NCBI RefSeq assembly: GCF_024609215.1
Contig: NZ_JANIPD030000023.1
Span: forward strand, 124,001 to 188,000
Source: Curtanaerobium respiraculi
Lineage (GTDB): Bacteria; Actinomycetota; Coriobacteriia; Coriobacteriales; Eggerthellaceae
Direction: 5' to 3'
DNA length: 64,000 nt
Below are positions 38,008 through 48,406 of this stretch, piece after piece. The position numbers and the translations under genes were made by a program. Each line of letters starts with the position of its first letter. The stretch's first letter is position 1. The notes below the pieces were generated by a model that saw only the letters and a list, made by a program, of their open reading frames with translations, did not search any database and had not been told where the DNA came from.

Positions 38008-39876
38008 CTAGCCTTCCTCTTCGCACACGAATTGCGAATTGTACAACTTCGAGTAGAACCCGCCAAGCGCCATCAGCTCCTCATGCGTGCCCTGCTCCAC
38101 GATATCGCCGTGGTCGATGCACAGGATGAGGTCGGCGTTGCGGATGGTGGACAGGCGATGGGCGATCACGAACGAGGTGCGGTCGCGCATCAACGCGTCC
38201 ATCGCGGCTTGGATCTGCCGCTCGGTGCGCGTGTCGACGGAGCTGGTTGCCTCGTCGAGCACGAGCATGCGGCGATCCGACAGGAAGGCGCGGGCGATGG
38301 TGATAAGCTGGCGCTGACCCGCCGACAGGTTGCCGGCATCCTCGGCGAGCTCCATGTCGTAGCCGCCGGGCTCCGTGCAGATGAAATGGTGCGCGTGGGC
38401 CGCGCGCGCCGCCGCCTCGACCTCCTCGTCGGTGGCATCCGGATTGCCGTACCTGATATTGTCGCGGATGGTGCCGCTGAACAGCCACGTGTCCTGCAAC
38501 ACCATCCCGACGCAGCTGCGCAGTGCGAAGCGATCGTATTCCCGCAGGTCGTGGCCATCCAGCCGGATCGACCCGCCCTGCACATCGTAGAAGCGCATGA
38601 GCAGCTTCACCATCGTGGTCTTGCCCGCGCCCGTAGGTCCCACCAGCGCCACCGTCTGGCCCGGCTCCACCGTGGCGCTGAAATCCTTGATCACCGGATG
38701 GTCCGGATCGTAGCCGAAGCGCACGTGCTCGAATTCGACGCGGCCCTCCACGTCGGAGGCATCTGCTCGTGCGGGCGCGTCTTCGATCTCGTCCTCTTCC
38801 AAAAACTCGAACACGCGCTCGGCGGCGGCCGCCATGGACTGCAGCACGTTCGCCACCTGGGCGAGCTCCTGGATCGGCTGCGTGAAGTTCTTCACGTACT
38901 GGATGAACGCCTGGATATCGCCCACGGTGATGGACCCCCGCACCGCGAGCATCGCCCCCGCGACGGCGGTGGCCACGTATCCCAGATTGCTGATCAGGTT
39001 CATGGCGGGCATCATGAGCCCGCTGATGAACTGCGATTTCCAGGCGCTTTCGTACAGCTTGCCGTTCGCACGGTCGAACTCGTCCAGGGCGCGCGCCTCG
39101 CCGTTGAACGCCTTCACCACCTCATGGCCGGAGAACGTCTCCTCCACCTGGCCGTCGATGGCGCCCAGCATGGCCTGCTGCGCCTTGAAGTAGCCTTGGC
39201 TGCGCTTGACGACCACGCGCAGGAGCAGCGCCGTGAGGGGCACGATCACGAGCGCGATCAGCGTGAGCACGGGCGAGATGAGCAGCATCATGATCAGCAC
39301 GCCCACGATGGTGACGAGCGAGGTGACCAGCTGGGTGAGCCCCTGGTTGAGGCTCTGGCCCAGAAGGTCGACATCGTTGGTGATGCGGGAGAGCACGTCG
39401 CCGGTGGAGCTCCGCTCGAAATACCCCAGGGGCATGCGATCGATCTTCAGGTCGATCTGGCGCCGCATGTCGTAGCACACGCGCTGGGCGATGCCGGACA
39501 TGATCCAGCCCTGCCCGAACGCGCAGGCGGACGACACCGCGTACAGCGCCAGGGCGCCGATGAGGATGCTCGCGACCGCCCCGAAGTCGATGCCGCCCGC
39601 CCCCTGCGCCGCCGCGACCGAGCCGTCGAACACCTCCGTGGTGGCGAGCGAGAGGACCTTGGGCCCGATGACGTTGAACACGGTGGAGGCCAGCGCGAAC
39701 ACGACGACGAAGGCCAAGCCGGCCTTGTGCGGGGACAGGAACCGCACAAGCGACCGCATCGAACCCTTCAAGTCGCGCGGTTTCTCGCCCGCGACCATCG
39801 AGGAGGGGCCGCGCGTGGGCGCACGGTGCTGCCGCCGCCTCTGCTGCTCCTGCTTGAGCTCTTCCGACGTGGTCAT
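38008..39876 (-). CDS. Heterodimeric ABC exporter, half-transporter B
   Basis: A 622-residue half-transporter: cytoplasmic N-terminus, six spans (about 45-340), then an ATPase domain with Walker A GPTGAGKT, signature LSAGQ and Walker B MLVLDEATSSVD with the catalytic glutamate intact, and the H-loop IAHRLSTIRNAD. The start at 39876 shares one base with the stop of its partner (TGATG). A longer open frame upstream is a shadow across the partner gene. Type I exporters of this kind move lipids, peptides or drugs. Confidence 0.93.
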   Translation of the reverse strand: MTTSEELKQEQQRRRQHRAPTRGPSSMVAGEKPRDLKGSMRSLVRFLSPHKAGLAFVVVFALASTVFNVIGPKVLSLATTEVFDGSVAAAQGAGGIDFGAVASILIGALALYAVSSACAFGQGWIMSGIAQRVCYDMRRQIDLKIDRMPLGYFERSSTGDVLSRITNDVDLLGQSLNQGLTQLVTSLVTIVGVLIMMLLISPVLTLIALVIVPLTALLLRVVVKRSQGYFKAQQAMLGAIDGQVEETFSGHEVVKAFNGEARALDEFDRANGKLYESAWKSQFISGLMMPAMNLISNLGYVATAVAGAMLAVRGSITVGDIQAFIQYVKNFTQPIQELAQVANVLQSMAAAAERVFEFLEEDEIEDAPARADASDVEGRVEFEHVRFGYDPDHPVIKDFSATVEPGQTVALVGPTGAGKTTMVKLLMRFYDVQGGSIRLDGHDLREYDRFALRSCVGMVLQDTWLFSGTIRDNIRYGNPDATDEEVEAAARAAHAHHFICTEPGGYDMELAEDAGNLSAGQRQLITIARAFLSDRRMLVLDEATSSVDTRTERQIQAAMDALMRDRTSFVIAHRLSTIRNADLILCIDHGDIVEQGTHEELMALGGFYSKLYNSQFVCEEEG

Positions 39877-41642
39877 CACGCACCCCCTTCCGCCGCCAGC
39901 TCTTCGGGCGAAAGCTGGCTCGTAGCAATTTCGCGATAGGTCCCGCACGTTTCCATCAGCTGGGCGTGGGTGCCCTTCCCCGCCAGGCGGCCCTCGTCGA
40001 GGACGATGATGGTGTCGGCGTTGCGGATCGTGCTGATGCGCTGCGCGACGATGACGACCGTCCTGCCCGCGAGCTCGCGCGCCAGGGCGGCCCGCAGCGC
40101 GGCATCGGTCGAGTAATCGAGGGCGCTGAAGGAATCGTCGAACAGGTAGGCGCGCGCCGGCAGCGCGACCGCGCGGGCGATGGCCAGGCGCTGGCGCTGC
40201 CCGCCCGACACGTTGGTGCCCCCCTGCGATATCTCGGCGTCCAGGCCGCCCAGCTCTTCCACGAACGAATCCGCCTGCGCGATGCGCAGCGCCTTCCATA
40301 TGTCCTCGTCCGTCGCATCGGGCACGCCGTAGGCAACGTTGTCGCGCACCGTCCCCGCGAAGAGGAAGGCCTTCTGGGGCACGTAGCCCATCTGCGCGTG
40401 CAGGGCATCGAGGGGGATGTCGCGCACATCTTCGCCGTCGAGCGAAACCGTGCCCTCCGTCGCATCGTACGACCGCGTCATCAGGCGCAATATGGACGAT
40501 TTGCCGCAGCCCGTCGGTCCGATGATCGCCGTGGTCCGCCCCGGCTCGGCAACGAAGCCGATATCGCGCAGCGCGGGCTCGGAACCGCAGTCGTAGCGGA
40601 AGGTGACCCCATCGAAGGCGATGCGCGCGCCGGCATCGGCGGCGGAGGCGCCCGCAAGCGGATGCGGGGCATCCGCCACCGACGGCTGCGTGCCCAGCAC
40701 CTCGTCGATGCGCCCTGCGGAAATATCCGCGCGCGGCAGCATCATCATGATCAATGAGAGCATCATGAACCCCATGACGATGACCATCGTGTAGGTGATG
40801 AATGCGATCATCTGGCCCGTCTCCATGGCCCCTTGGCCGATGAACCCCGCGGCCACCCACACGATCAAGCACGAGGTGGCGTTCATCACGAGCATGGTCA
40901 GGGGGCGCATCAGCGACATGACGCGGTTGGTGAACAGCTGGGTGTCCCTCAGGTTGGCGTTGGCCTCGTCGAAGCGCGCCTGCTCATGGGATTGGCGGTT
41001 GAACGCCCTGATGACGGGGATGCCCGTGAGGATCTCGCGCGCGACCAGGTTCACCCGGTCGATGAGCTTCTGCATGATGCGGAACTTCGGCATGGCGACG
41101 CCGATGAGCACGGCGACGACGAGCGAGGTCGCCACGACCGCGGCGACGGCGATCCATCCCATGCCCGGCTGCGTGCGCACGACCATGATGATGCCGCCGA
41201 TCGCCAGTATGGGCGCGTAGAGCACCACGCGCATGAGCAGGACCGAGATCATCTGTATCTGCTGCACGTCGTTCGTTGCGCGCGTGATGAGGGAGGCGGC
41301 GGAGAATTTCTGCACCTCGGCGCGCGAGAACCCGACCACGGTGGCAAACAGGCGCCCGCGCAGGTCGCGCCCGATGGCGGCCCCGGTGCGGCTGGCCAAG
41401 AACGAGATGACCGCGCTCGCGCACGCACCGACCGCCGTGACGCCGATCATCTTCCCGCCGATCGCCAGCAGGTACCCCATGTCCGCACCCGAGCCGGAGA
41501 CCACGGCGCGTTGGATTCCGGTGTCCACCAGGTCGGCGGTCAGCGTGGGGAGCATCAGATCGCAGAACGCCTGCACGAGGAGGAGCCCCAATATGAGCAC
41601 GACCACGCCGGCATGGGGCGCAAGATATTTCAAAGCACGCAT
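39876..41642 (-). CDS. Heterodimeric ABC exporter, half-transporter A (degenerate site)
   Basis: A 588-residue half-transporter with six spans in residues 10-310 and an ATPase domain: Walker A GPTGCGKS, signature VSGGQRQRLAIARAV, Walker B AYLFDDSFSALD. The residue after the Walker B aspartate is D rather than E, and the H-loop histidine is Q (VAQRIS). One of the two ATP sites of the dimer is therefore non-hydrolysing, the normal asymmetry of heterodimeric exporters. A MarR gene is transcribed divergently from it and probably controls it. Confidence 0.93.
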   Translation of the reverse strand: MRALKYLAPHAGVVVLILGLLLVQAFCDLMLPTLTADLVDTGIQRAVVSGSGADMGYLLAIGGKMIGVTAVGACASAVISFLASRTGAAIGRDLRGRLFATVVGFSRAEVQKFSAASLITRATNDVQQIQMISVLLMRVVLYAPILAIGGIIMVVRTQPGMGWIAVAAVVATSLVVAVLIGVAMPKFRIMQKLIDRVNLVAREILTGIPVIRAFNRQSHEQARFDEANANLRDTQLFTNRVMSLMRPLTMLVMNATSCLIVWVAAGFIGQGAMETGQMIAFITYTMVIVMGFMMLSLIMMMLPRADISAGRIDEVLGTQPSVADAPHPLAGASAADAGARIAFDGVTFRYDCGSEPALRDIGFVAEPGRTTAIIGPTGCGKSSILRLMTRSYDATEGTVSLDGEDVRDIPLDALHAQMGYVPQKAFLFAGTVRDNVAYGVPDATDEDIWKALRIAQADSFVEELGGLDAEISQGGTNVSGGQRQRLAIARAVALPARAYLFDDSFSALDYSTDAALRAALARELAGRTVVIVAQRISTIRNADTIIVLDEGRLAGKGTHAQLMETCGTYREIATSQLSPEELAAEGGA

Positions 41643-41673
41643 GGGGGCGTCGACTCCTTGGGACGGCGAAAAA

Positions 41674-41722
41674 TTCGAGAAGCATGCAACCAGCTCGAAA
41701 ACTCGAGGGCACCCATTATAGG
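41674..41722. promoter_or_regulatory. Exporter promoter with overlapping palindromes (MarR operator candidate)
   Basis: On the minus strand TATAAT (41720-41715) lies just upstream of two overlapping inverted repeats: CTCGA-AAAC-TCGAG at 41694-41707, over the expected transcript start, and TTCGAG/CTCGAA at 41674-41679 and 41694-41699. The plus strand has TATAGGATAAT at 41717-41726 for marR. The placement suits repression of both genes by a MarR dimer. Confidence 0.5.
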
Positions 41723-41828
41723 ATAATGAAGAAATTCCTGTTTATCGGCCCGTATGGAGCGTAAACTGCTCGTTGAAAAGAAGCGGGGGAGCTTCGATGC
41801 CCCAGGCCGGCGAGAAAGGGAGAACGCC

Positions 41829-42278
41829 ATGCCTCATGAACTGAACGATGCGTTGGAACTGCAGCGGTCGTGGCAGGCCTTCAACACCGCATGCGAGAAC
41901 TACACGCGTCGCGCGGGGGTCTCCTCCGCCATGATGCAGGTGGTCGCGTACCTCTACCGAGAACCCGACAAGACGCAGAAGGAGATGTGCGAGCGCACGC
42001 ACCTTCCGAAGCAGACCGTCAACAAGGTCATAACCACGCTGTACAAGCGGGGTTTCGTCGAGATGCAGGAGCTTCAGAAGGACCGCCGCGCGAAGGCGGT
42101 GCGGCTGACGCCGATGGGGCGCCGCCACGCCCGCCGCATGGTGGAATCGCTCACCGAGCTGGAGCGCAAGGCGCTGGCGTCCTTCACGCCCGAGCAACGG
42201 CGCGACTTCGTGGCGATGCTCAAGGCCGTCACCGCAACCGTGGAGGCGTCCGAGCCACCCGCCGACGCCTTGGCGTAA
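41829..42278 (+). CDS. MarR-family transcriptional regulator
   Basis: A 149-residue winged-helix regulator. The DNA-binding region is KTQKEMCERTHLPKQTVNKVITTLYKRGFV, with wing KDRRAKAVRLTPMGRRHARRM. The start at 41829 has AAAGGGAG ahead; the frame runs 25 codons further upstream through the regulatory region. It is divergent from the ABC exporter pair, and palindromes lie between. The likely role is to repress the exporter until a toxic ligand binds. Confidence 0.9.
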   Translation: MPHELNDALELQRSWQAFNTACENYTRRAGVSSAMMQVVAYLYREPDKTQKEMCERTHLPKQTVNKVITTLYKRGFVEMQELQKDRRAKAVRLTPMGRRHARRMVESLTELERKALASFTPEQRRDFVAMLKAVTATVEASEPPADALA

Positions 42279-42288
42279 GGCCTTTCCC

Positions 42289-44205
<1,917 letters not shown>

Positions 44206-44214
44206 GATGGCACG

Positions 44215-44433
44215 CTACCGTAGCACGTCGCAGTCGGGCTCGATGTCGGAGAATATCTCGATCGACTGCGAGAGCGCATCGTCGAACGCCGCGTCATCCG
44301 CATCGAGCGTGAACTTCATCGTCATGGCGTTGACGCTCGCGCTGCGAACCCCCGGGATCTGCTCGATCCTCGCCTGGATCTTGCCGGCGCAGTTCGCGCA
44401 GATCTCCCCATCGAGTTTCATTACCTTCCGCAT
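44215..44433 (-). CDS. Stand-alone HMA metal-binding protein
   Basis: A 72-residue protein with the heavy-metal-associated fold. The metal-binding motif reads EICANCAGKIQARI (consensus GMxCxxC, here without the usual Met), followed by GVRSASVNAMTMKFTLD. The C-terminus (DIEPDCDVLR) has one more cysteine and many acids, a pattern known from zinc or lead pumps. It begins after AAGGAGG and ends 9 bases before the pump gene. It likely hands metal to that pump or replaces its missing N-terminal domain. Confidence 0.9.
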   Translation of the reverse strand: MRKVMKLDGEICANCAGKIQARIEQIPGVRSASVNAMTMKFTLDADDAAFDDALSQSIEIFSDIEPDCDVLR

Positions 44434-44468
44434 GTTGCTTCCTCCTTATAGGACCTTTCCATACGCCG

Positions 44469-44774
44469 TTATTCGCATATATGCGTCATGCCCTGGCTGA
44501 GCATGGTGTGCACGTGGTCGTCGGACAGCGAGTAGATGATCTGCTTGCCCTCTTTCCTGAATTTCACCAGGCGGGCCTGCTTGAGGATGCGCAGCTGGTG
44601 CGACACGGCGCTCGGGCTGACCCCCACCGCCTCGGAGATGTCGGCGACGCAGAGCTCGGAATCCATCAGCGTGTACAGTATGCGCATCCGCGTGGTGTCG
44701 GCAAGCGCCTTGAAAAACTCGGCGAGGTCGTAGAGGATCTCCTCGTTTGCAGGCACCTCGCATGCATCCTCCAT
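44469..44774 (-). CDS. ArsR/SmtB-family zinc-type repressor (CzrA-like)
   Basis: A 101-residue winged-helix repressor. The DNA-reading helix is VSPSAVSHQLRILKQARLV. The alpha-5 metal site known from CzrA/SmtB is visible near the end: D85, H87, H98 and E101 (DxHx10Hx2E). Of the CadC-type cysteine motif ELCVCDL only the first cysteine remains (ELCVADI), so sensing should rely on the alpha-5 site and favour zinc or cobalt. GGAGG precedes the start. It should repress its own operon with the HMA protein and pump. Confidence 0.92.
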   Translation of the reverse strand: MEDACEVPANEEILYDLAEFFKALADTTRMRILYTLMDSELCVADISEAVGVSPSAVSHQLRILKQARLVKFRKEGKQIIYSLSDDHVHTMLSQGMTHICE

Positions 44775-44883
44775 GGTTCCGCCTCCGTTTCACCTTATGC
44801 CGATCGCGTCTTTCAGCAAATATATGAGCATATGTTCATATGTTATCGCAACAATACTCCCGGAACGCCCCGCCGTCAAGCGA

Positions 44884-45735
44884 TCAGAACGGAATCGCAA
44901 TAAGATATTCGTTGAGCGTTCCGGACCGCCCATCCGCCCGGAAGCGGGCGGCGGACCTGCCCGCGCCCTCGACCTGCTCCGCGAGGGAGGCGACCTCGGC
45001 GTCGGAGAAGCTATGGGCGTACCGGTACGCTCCGGGCCTGCCCTGCCACCCCAGCAGGCTATCCCCTTCGCCGAACTGGGACGGGTCGACCCCGATGCCC
45101 TGCAGGGCGAGCTCGACGAACGCTCGGCGGTGCGACGCGCGCGCCTTCTCCGCCAGCGAGGGGTCGTCCATGAAGCGCCAGAGCGACACCGCGCAGAGCC
45201 CGTCGGGGGCGGTGTGCGAGAGCAGCCATGCCAGAAGGCGGCCGCGGAGCCCTCCGGTCGGCACATGGTGGAAGAAGCCGAAGCAGGCGACCATGTCGAA
45301 CGCCGCGCGCGCCTCGGACGGCGCGGCCGGCGCGCAACCCGCGGGGGCGGCGGCGAAGGCAAGGCGCGCGTCGTCGACGACGCCCTCCCCCGCGAGCAGC
45401 GATGAGATGATGTCGGCCTCGATGAAAGCCGCATCCCCGTCGTCCGGCACGAGGGACGCGCAGGCGTCGATCCCCACCGCGCGGATATCCGCCTGGGAGA
45501 ACGCCTCCCGCAGGAAGCGCTCGAAGCGGAGGTTTCCGCATGCCACGTCCAGCACGCGCAGGGGCGCCGCCCCCGTCAAACGCGGATCGCCGCTCCCCCA
45601 CCGGCCCTCCATCTGCCCGGCGACGCACCTCCACCCCGGCCACGCGCTCCGCCGGGTGGCGGAGAACGACTCCGCGTTCCGCTCGTAGAAGCGCCGATCG
45701 AGTGCAGCGAGCGTATGTGCCGTTTTCGCGTCCAT
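44884..45735 (-). CDS. Trm9/ALKBH8-like tRNA wobble-uridine methyltransferase
   Basis: A 283-residue SAM methyltransferase. The N-terminal segment FYERNAESFSATRRSAWPGW matches the Trm9 hallmark (IAxHFSxTRxxxWP). Motif I is VLDVACGNLRFERF, and FGFFHHVP and the late YRYAHSFSDAEVASLAE match the Trm9 pattern RYYHxFxxxEL. Eukaryotic Trm9 and ALKBH8 methylate the carboxymethyl group on U34 of tRNA, which Elongator makes. Elp3 is encoded divergently only 36 bases away. A bacterial pair making mcm5U34 is therefore likely. The region 95-150 has extra Ala-rich insertions. The start at 45735 may be leaderless. Confidence 0.8.
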   Translation of the reverse strand: MDAKTAHTLAALDRRFYERNAESFSATRRSAWPGWRCVAGQMEGRWGSGDPRLTGAAPLRVLDVACGNLRFERFLREAFSQADIRAVGIDACASLVPDDGDAAFIEADIISSLLAGEGVVDDARLAFAAAPAGCAPAAPSEARAAFDMVACFGFFHHVPTGGLRGRLLAWLLSHTAPDGLCAVSLWRFMDDPSLAEKARASHRRAFVELALQGIGVDPSQFGEGDSLLGWQGRPGAYRYAHSFSDAEVASLAEQVEGAGRSAARFRADGRSGTLNEYLIAIPF

Positions 45736-45771
45736 GCCCCGACTATAGCGCAAGCGGTACAATGGGTCGCT
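45736..45771. promoter_or_regulatory. 36-base divergent promoter, both genes possibly leaderless
   Basis: Only 36 bases separate the two start codons. Plus strand: TACAAT at 45758-45763, eight bases before the elp3 ATG. Minus strand: TATAGT at 45747-45742, six bases before the methyltransferase ATG. Transcription starting about seven bases after each -10 would place the first base at or near the start codon, as in actinobacterial leaderless mRNAs. TTGCGC directly precedes the minus-strand -10. Confidence 0.6.
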
Positions 45772-47688
45772 ATGAACGAGCTATTCAACGACATCGTCGC
45801 GCACCTGCACGCCGAGGGAGGTTTGGAGCCCTCGGCCTTGCGGCGCATCCTGGCGGAGCACAACCGGCGAGCGCGGGCCGGCGAGCGCGCGTTCGCCAAG
45901 AAGCACCTGTACCCCTATTTCCTGAATGTGCGCGCGACCGACCCGGAGCGGTGGCGCGCCTGGAACCTCAGCGACGCCGAAATCGAGGCCATCACCGCCG
46001 CCGTGCGCATGAAGCCGCGACGGACGCAATCCGGCGTGGCGACCATCACCGTGATCACGAAACCCTGGCCCTGCAGCGGGCAGTGCCGCTACTGCCCCAG
46101 CGATATAAGGATGCCCAAGAGCTACCTGTCCGACGAACCTGCCTGCCAACGGGCGGAGCGCAACTGCTTCGACCCCTACCTCCAGGTGGCGAGCAGGCTG
46201 ACCGCGCTCACGCAGATGGGCCATACGACCGACAAGCTCGAGATCATCGTGCTGGGAGGGACCTTCGCCGAATATCCGCGCGGCTACCAGGTCTGGTTCG
46301 CGCGGGAGCTGTTCCGCGCCGCGAACGACGCGGGAGGCAGCACCGGTGCGGAACGCGCCCTTTCGGGGGACACCGCAGCCCTACCGGCGCAGCGGGGCGC
46401 GGAGGGCGGAAAGCCGCACGGCTGCGGCGGAGGCACGTCCCTCCTCGCCAAATCCGTGCAGGCCAGGCGTCGGTTCTACGAGGAAGCGGGGATCCCCTGC
46501 GACCCCGATGAGCTCGCCCGAGCAGGCGAGTCCGCGCAAGCCGCCATCGATAGCGGCCGAGAAACGTACAACGAGGCATTCCCCGCCCTCTACGGCAGCG
46601 GCTCGGCCTGGCAGCGCGCCGCGGCGGTGCAGACCGCGACGATAGAAGACCTTGAGCGCGAGCAGACCGCCAACGAAGGCGCCGCCCACCGCGTGGTGGG
46701 ACTGGTCGTCGAAACGCGCCCCGACACCATCGACCCCGCCAGCCTGACGCTCTTCCGCCGGCTCGGGTGCACCAAGGTGCAGATCGGCGTGCAGAGCATC
46801 TCGCAAGACCTTCTCGACGCGAACCTGTGCTGCATTGATGTCGGGCGAATCGCTCAGTCATTCGAGCTGCTGCGCGGCTTCGGGTTCAAAACGCACGCGC
46901 ATGCCATGGTGAACCTGATGGGGTCCGAACCCGACCGAGATCGCCGCGAGTTCGCCCGCTTCGTCTCCGAGGCCCCCTGGCAGCCGGACGAGGTCAAGCT
47001 CTACCCGGCAGCCCTCATCGGCGGAACGCAGCTGGAACGCGATTGGATGGAGGGGCGGTGGAAGCCCTACGATGAGGAAACGCTGGTCGGCGTGCTCGCC
47101 GCCGACGTGCTCGCCACGCCGCCCTACACCCGTATCAGCCGCATGATCAGGGATTTCAGCAGCGGGGATATCATTGCCGGCAATAGGAAGCCCAATTTGC
47201 GCCAACTGGTGGAGGAGCGGGTCGCCGGGTCCGGCGCACCCGTGCGCGAGATCCGCTACCGCGAGATCGGCAAGGCCGGGTGCCGGGCCGAGGACCTGCA
47301 CCTCGAGACCATCCCCTACGAGACGACGAACACGGACGAGCGGTTCCTGCAATGGACCACCCCCGAGGGGAGGATCGCGGGGTTCTTGCGGCTCTCGCTC
47401 CCCCGCCGCCGCTACGTCGCCGAGCACGGGGAAGAGCTGCCCATCGGCGAAGGCGAGGCCATGATACGCGAGGTGCACGTGTACGGAAGCGTTGCCCGGC
47501 TGGGCGCGGATGCCGCCGCGCCCGCCCAGCACCACGGCTTGGGCACGCAGCTGGTGGAGGAGGCCTGCCGAATCGCGCGCGAGGCGGGGTACGGGAAGCT
47601 CAACGTGATCAGCGCGGTGGGCACGCGCGGATACTACCGCGCGCGAGGGTTCGAGGACAACGGGCTTTACCAGCAGCGCGCGCTGTAG
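45772..47688 (+). CDS. elp3: Elp3: radical-SAM tRNA uridine-34 acetyltransferase
   Basis: A 638-residue single-protein Elongator. The radical SAM cluster motif is CSGQCRYC with C101, C105 and C108 (CX3CX2C). The region 135-160 (ACQRAERNCFDPY) matches the Elp3 zinc-site. The C-terminal acetyltransferase domain has EVHVYGSVARLG and HHGLGTQLVEEACRIAREAG. It uses acetyl-CoA and a deoxyadenosyl radical to build carboxymethyl on U34. An insertion of about 70 residues, rich in Gly/Ala/Glu (around 190-260), is longer than in compact homologues. It is divergent from the Trm9-like gene and convergent with mtnN. Confidence 0.95.
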   Translation: MNELFNDIVAHLHAEGGLEPSALRRILAEHNRRARAGERAFAKKHLYPYFLNVRATDPERWRAWNLSDAEIEAITAAVRMKPRRTQSGVATITVITKPWPCSGQCRYCPSDIRMPKSYLSDEPACQRAERNCFDPYLQVASRLTALTQMGHTTDKLEIIVLGGTFAEYPRGYQVWFARELFRAANDAGGSTGAERALSGDTAALPAQRGAEGGKPHGCGGGTSLLAKSVQARRRFYEEAGIPCDPDELARAGESAQAAIDSGRETYNEAFPALYGSGSAWQRAAAVQTATIEDLEREQTANEGAAHRVVGLVVETRPDTIDPASLTLFRRLGCTKVQIGVQSISQDLLDANLCCIDVGRIAQSFELLRGFGFKTHAHAMVNLMGSEPDRDRREFARFVSEAPWQPDEVKLYPAALIGGTQLERDWMEGRWKPYDEETLVGVLAADVLATPPYTRISRMIRDFSSGDIIAGNRKPNLRQLVEERVAGSGAPVREIRYREIGKAGCRAEDLHLETIPYETTNTDERFLQWTTPEGRIAGFLRLSLPRRRYVAEHGEELPIGEGEAMIREVHVYGSVARLGADAAAPAQHHGLGTQLVEEACRIAREAGYGKLNVISAVGTRGYYRARGFEDNGLYQQRAL

Positions 47689-47706
47689 GGTTTCGCCAAG
47701 GCGCGC

Positions 47707-48405
47707 TCAAGGGAGGGAGCGGAAGAACTCCACGACGATGCGCGCGCACTCGTCCGCCGCGATGCGCTCGAACACCGGGTACATCATCTCGCGGCTACCG
47801 TCGGCCTTGTCGGATATGGCCCGGATGATGACGAACGGGATGGCGTTGACGGTGCAGGCATGAGCGATCGCAGCCCCCTCCATCTCGCAGCAGCGGGCGC
47901 CGAACTGCCGGACGATGGCCCGCTTCGCCACGTCATCGCGGATGAACTGGTCCCCCGAGGCGATGCGCCCCTCATGCGCCGACACGTTGGGCGCGGCGGA
48001 GGCCGCGGCGGCGAGCACCGCCGCGCGCAAGGCGGGGTCGGCGGCGAACGAGGCGGCGGGCATGCCGGGCACCTGCCCGGGCTCGTACCCGAAGTTCGTC
48101 GCGTCGACGTCGTGGTATACGCAGTCCGTTGACACGACGATGTCGCAAATGTCGATGGCGGCGTCGAGGGAGCCAGCGACGCCGGTGTTCAGCACGTGGG
48201 TGACGCCGAACACGCTGGCGAGCACCTGCGCGCACAACGCGGCGTTCACCTTCCCCACACCGCTCTGGACGATCACGCACGGCACGCCCGAAATCTCGCC
48301 CTCCGAGAACTCCATCCCCGCAGCCGCCGTGTCCGCGCGGCGCGCGAGAACGGCACGCAAGCGGGCGACCTCGACATCCATCGCCCCGATGACCCCTATT
48401 TTCAT
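47707..48405 (-). CDS. mtnN: 5'-methylthioadenosine / S-adenosylhomocysteine nucleosidase
   Basis: A 232-residue nucleosidase. The start MKIGVIGAMDVEVARL, the segment VLNTGVAGSLDAAIDICDIVVS, the catalytic glutamate in CCEMEGAAIAHAC and aspartate in ISDKADG are standard. It cleaves methylthioadenosine, S-adenosylhomocysteine and 5'-deoxyadenosine. The last two are by-products of the neighbouring Trm9-like methyltransferase and of radical-SAM Elp3. Its stop is 18 bases from the elp3 stop, so the two genes converge. It starts one base after the stop of the UbiB-like gene, so it is co-transcribed with that gene. Confidence 0.95.
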   Translation of the reverse strand: MKIGVIGAMDVEVARLRAVLARRADTAAAGMEFSEGEISGVPCVIVQSGVGKVNAALCAQVLASVFGVTHVLNTGVAGSLDAAIDICDIVVSTDCVYHDVDATNFGYEPGQVPGMPAASFAADPALRAAVLAAAASAAPNVSAHEGRIASGDQFIRDDVAKRAIVRQFGARCCEMEGAAIAHACTVNAIPFVIIRAISDKADGSREMMYPVFERIAADECARIVVEFFRSLP

Positions 48406-48406
48406 G

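Noticed and set aside
38008-40872. 954-residue version of the second ABC exporter
   Set aside because: The extra 330 residues are an out-of-frame reading of the partner gene. The ATG at 39876 overlaps the partner stop and gives a normal half-transporter.
39876-41642. Walker B DD and H-loop Q in exporter half A as signs of a broken gene
   Set aside because: Heterodimeric exporters normally have one non-hydrolysing site; the partner has intact residues and the genes overlap cleanly.
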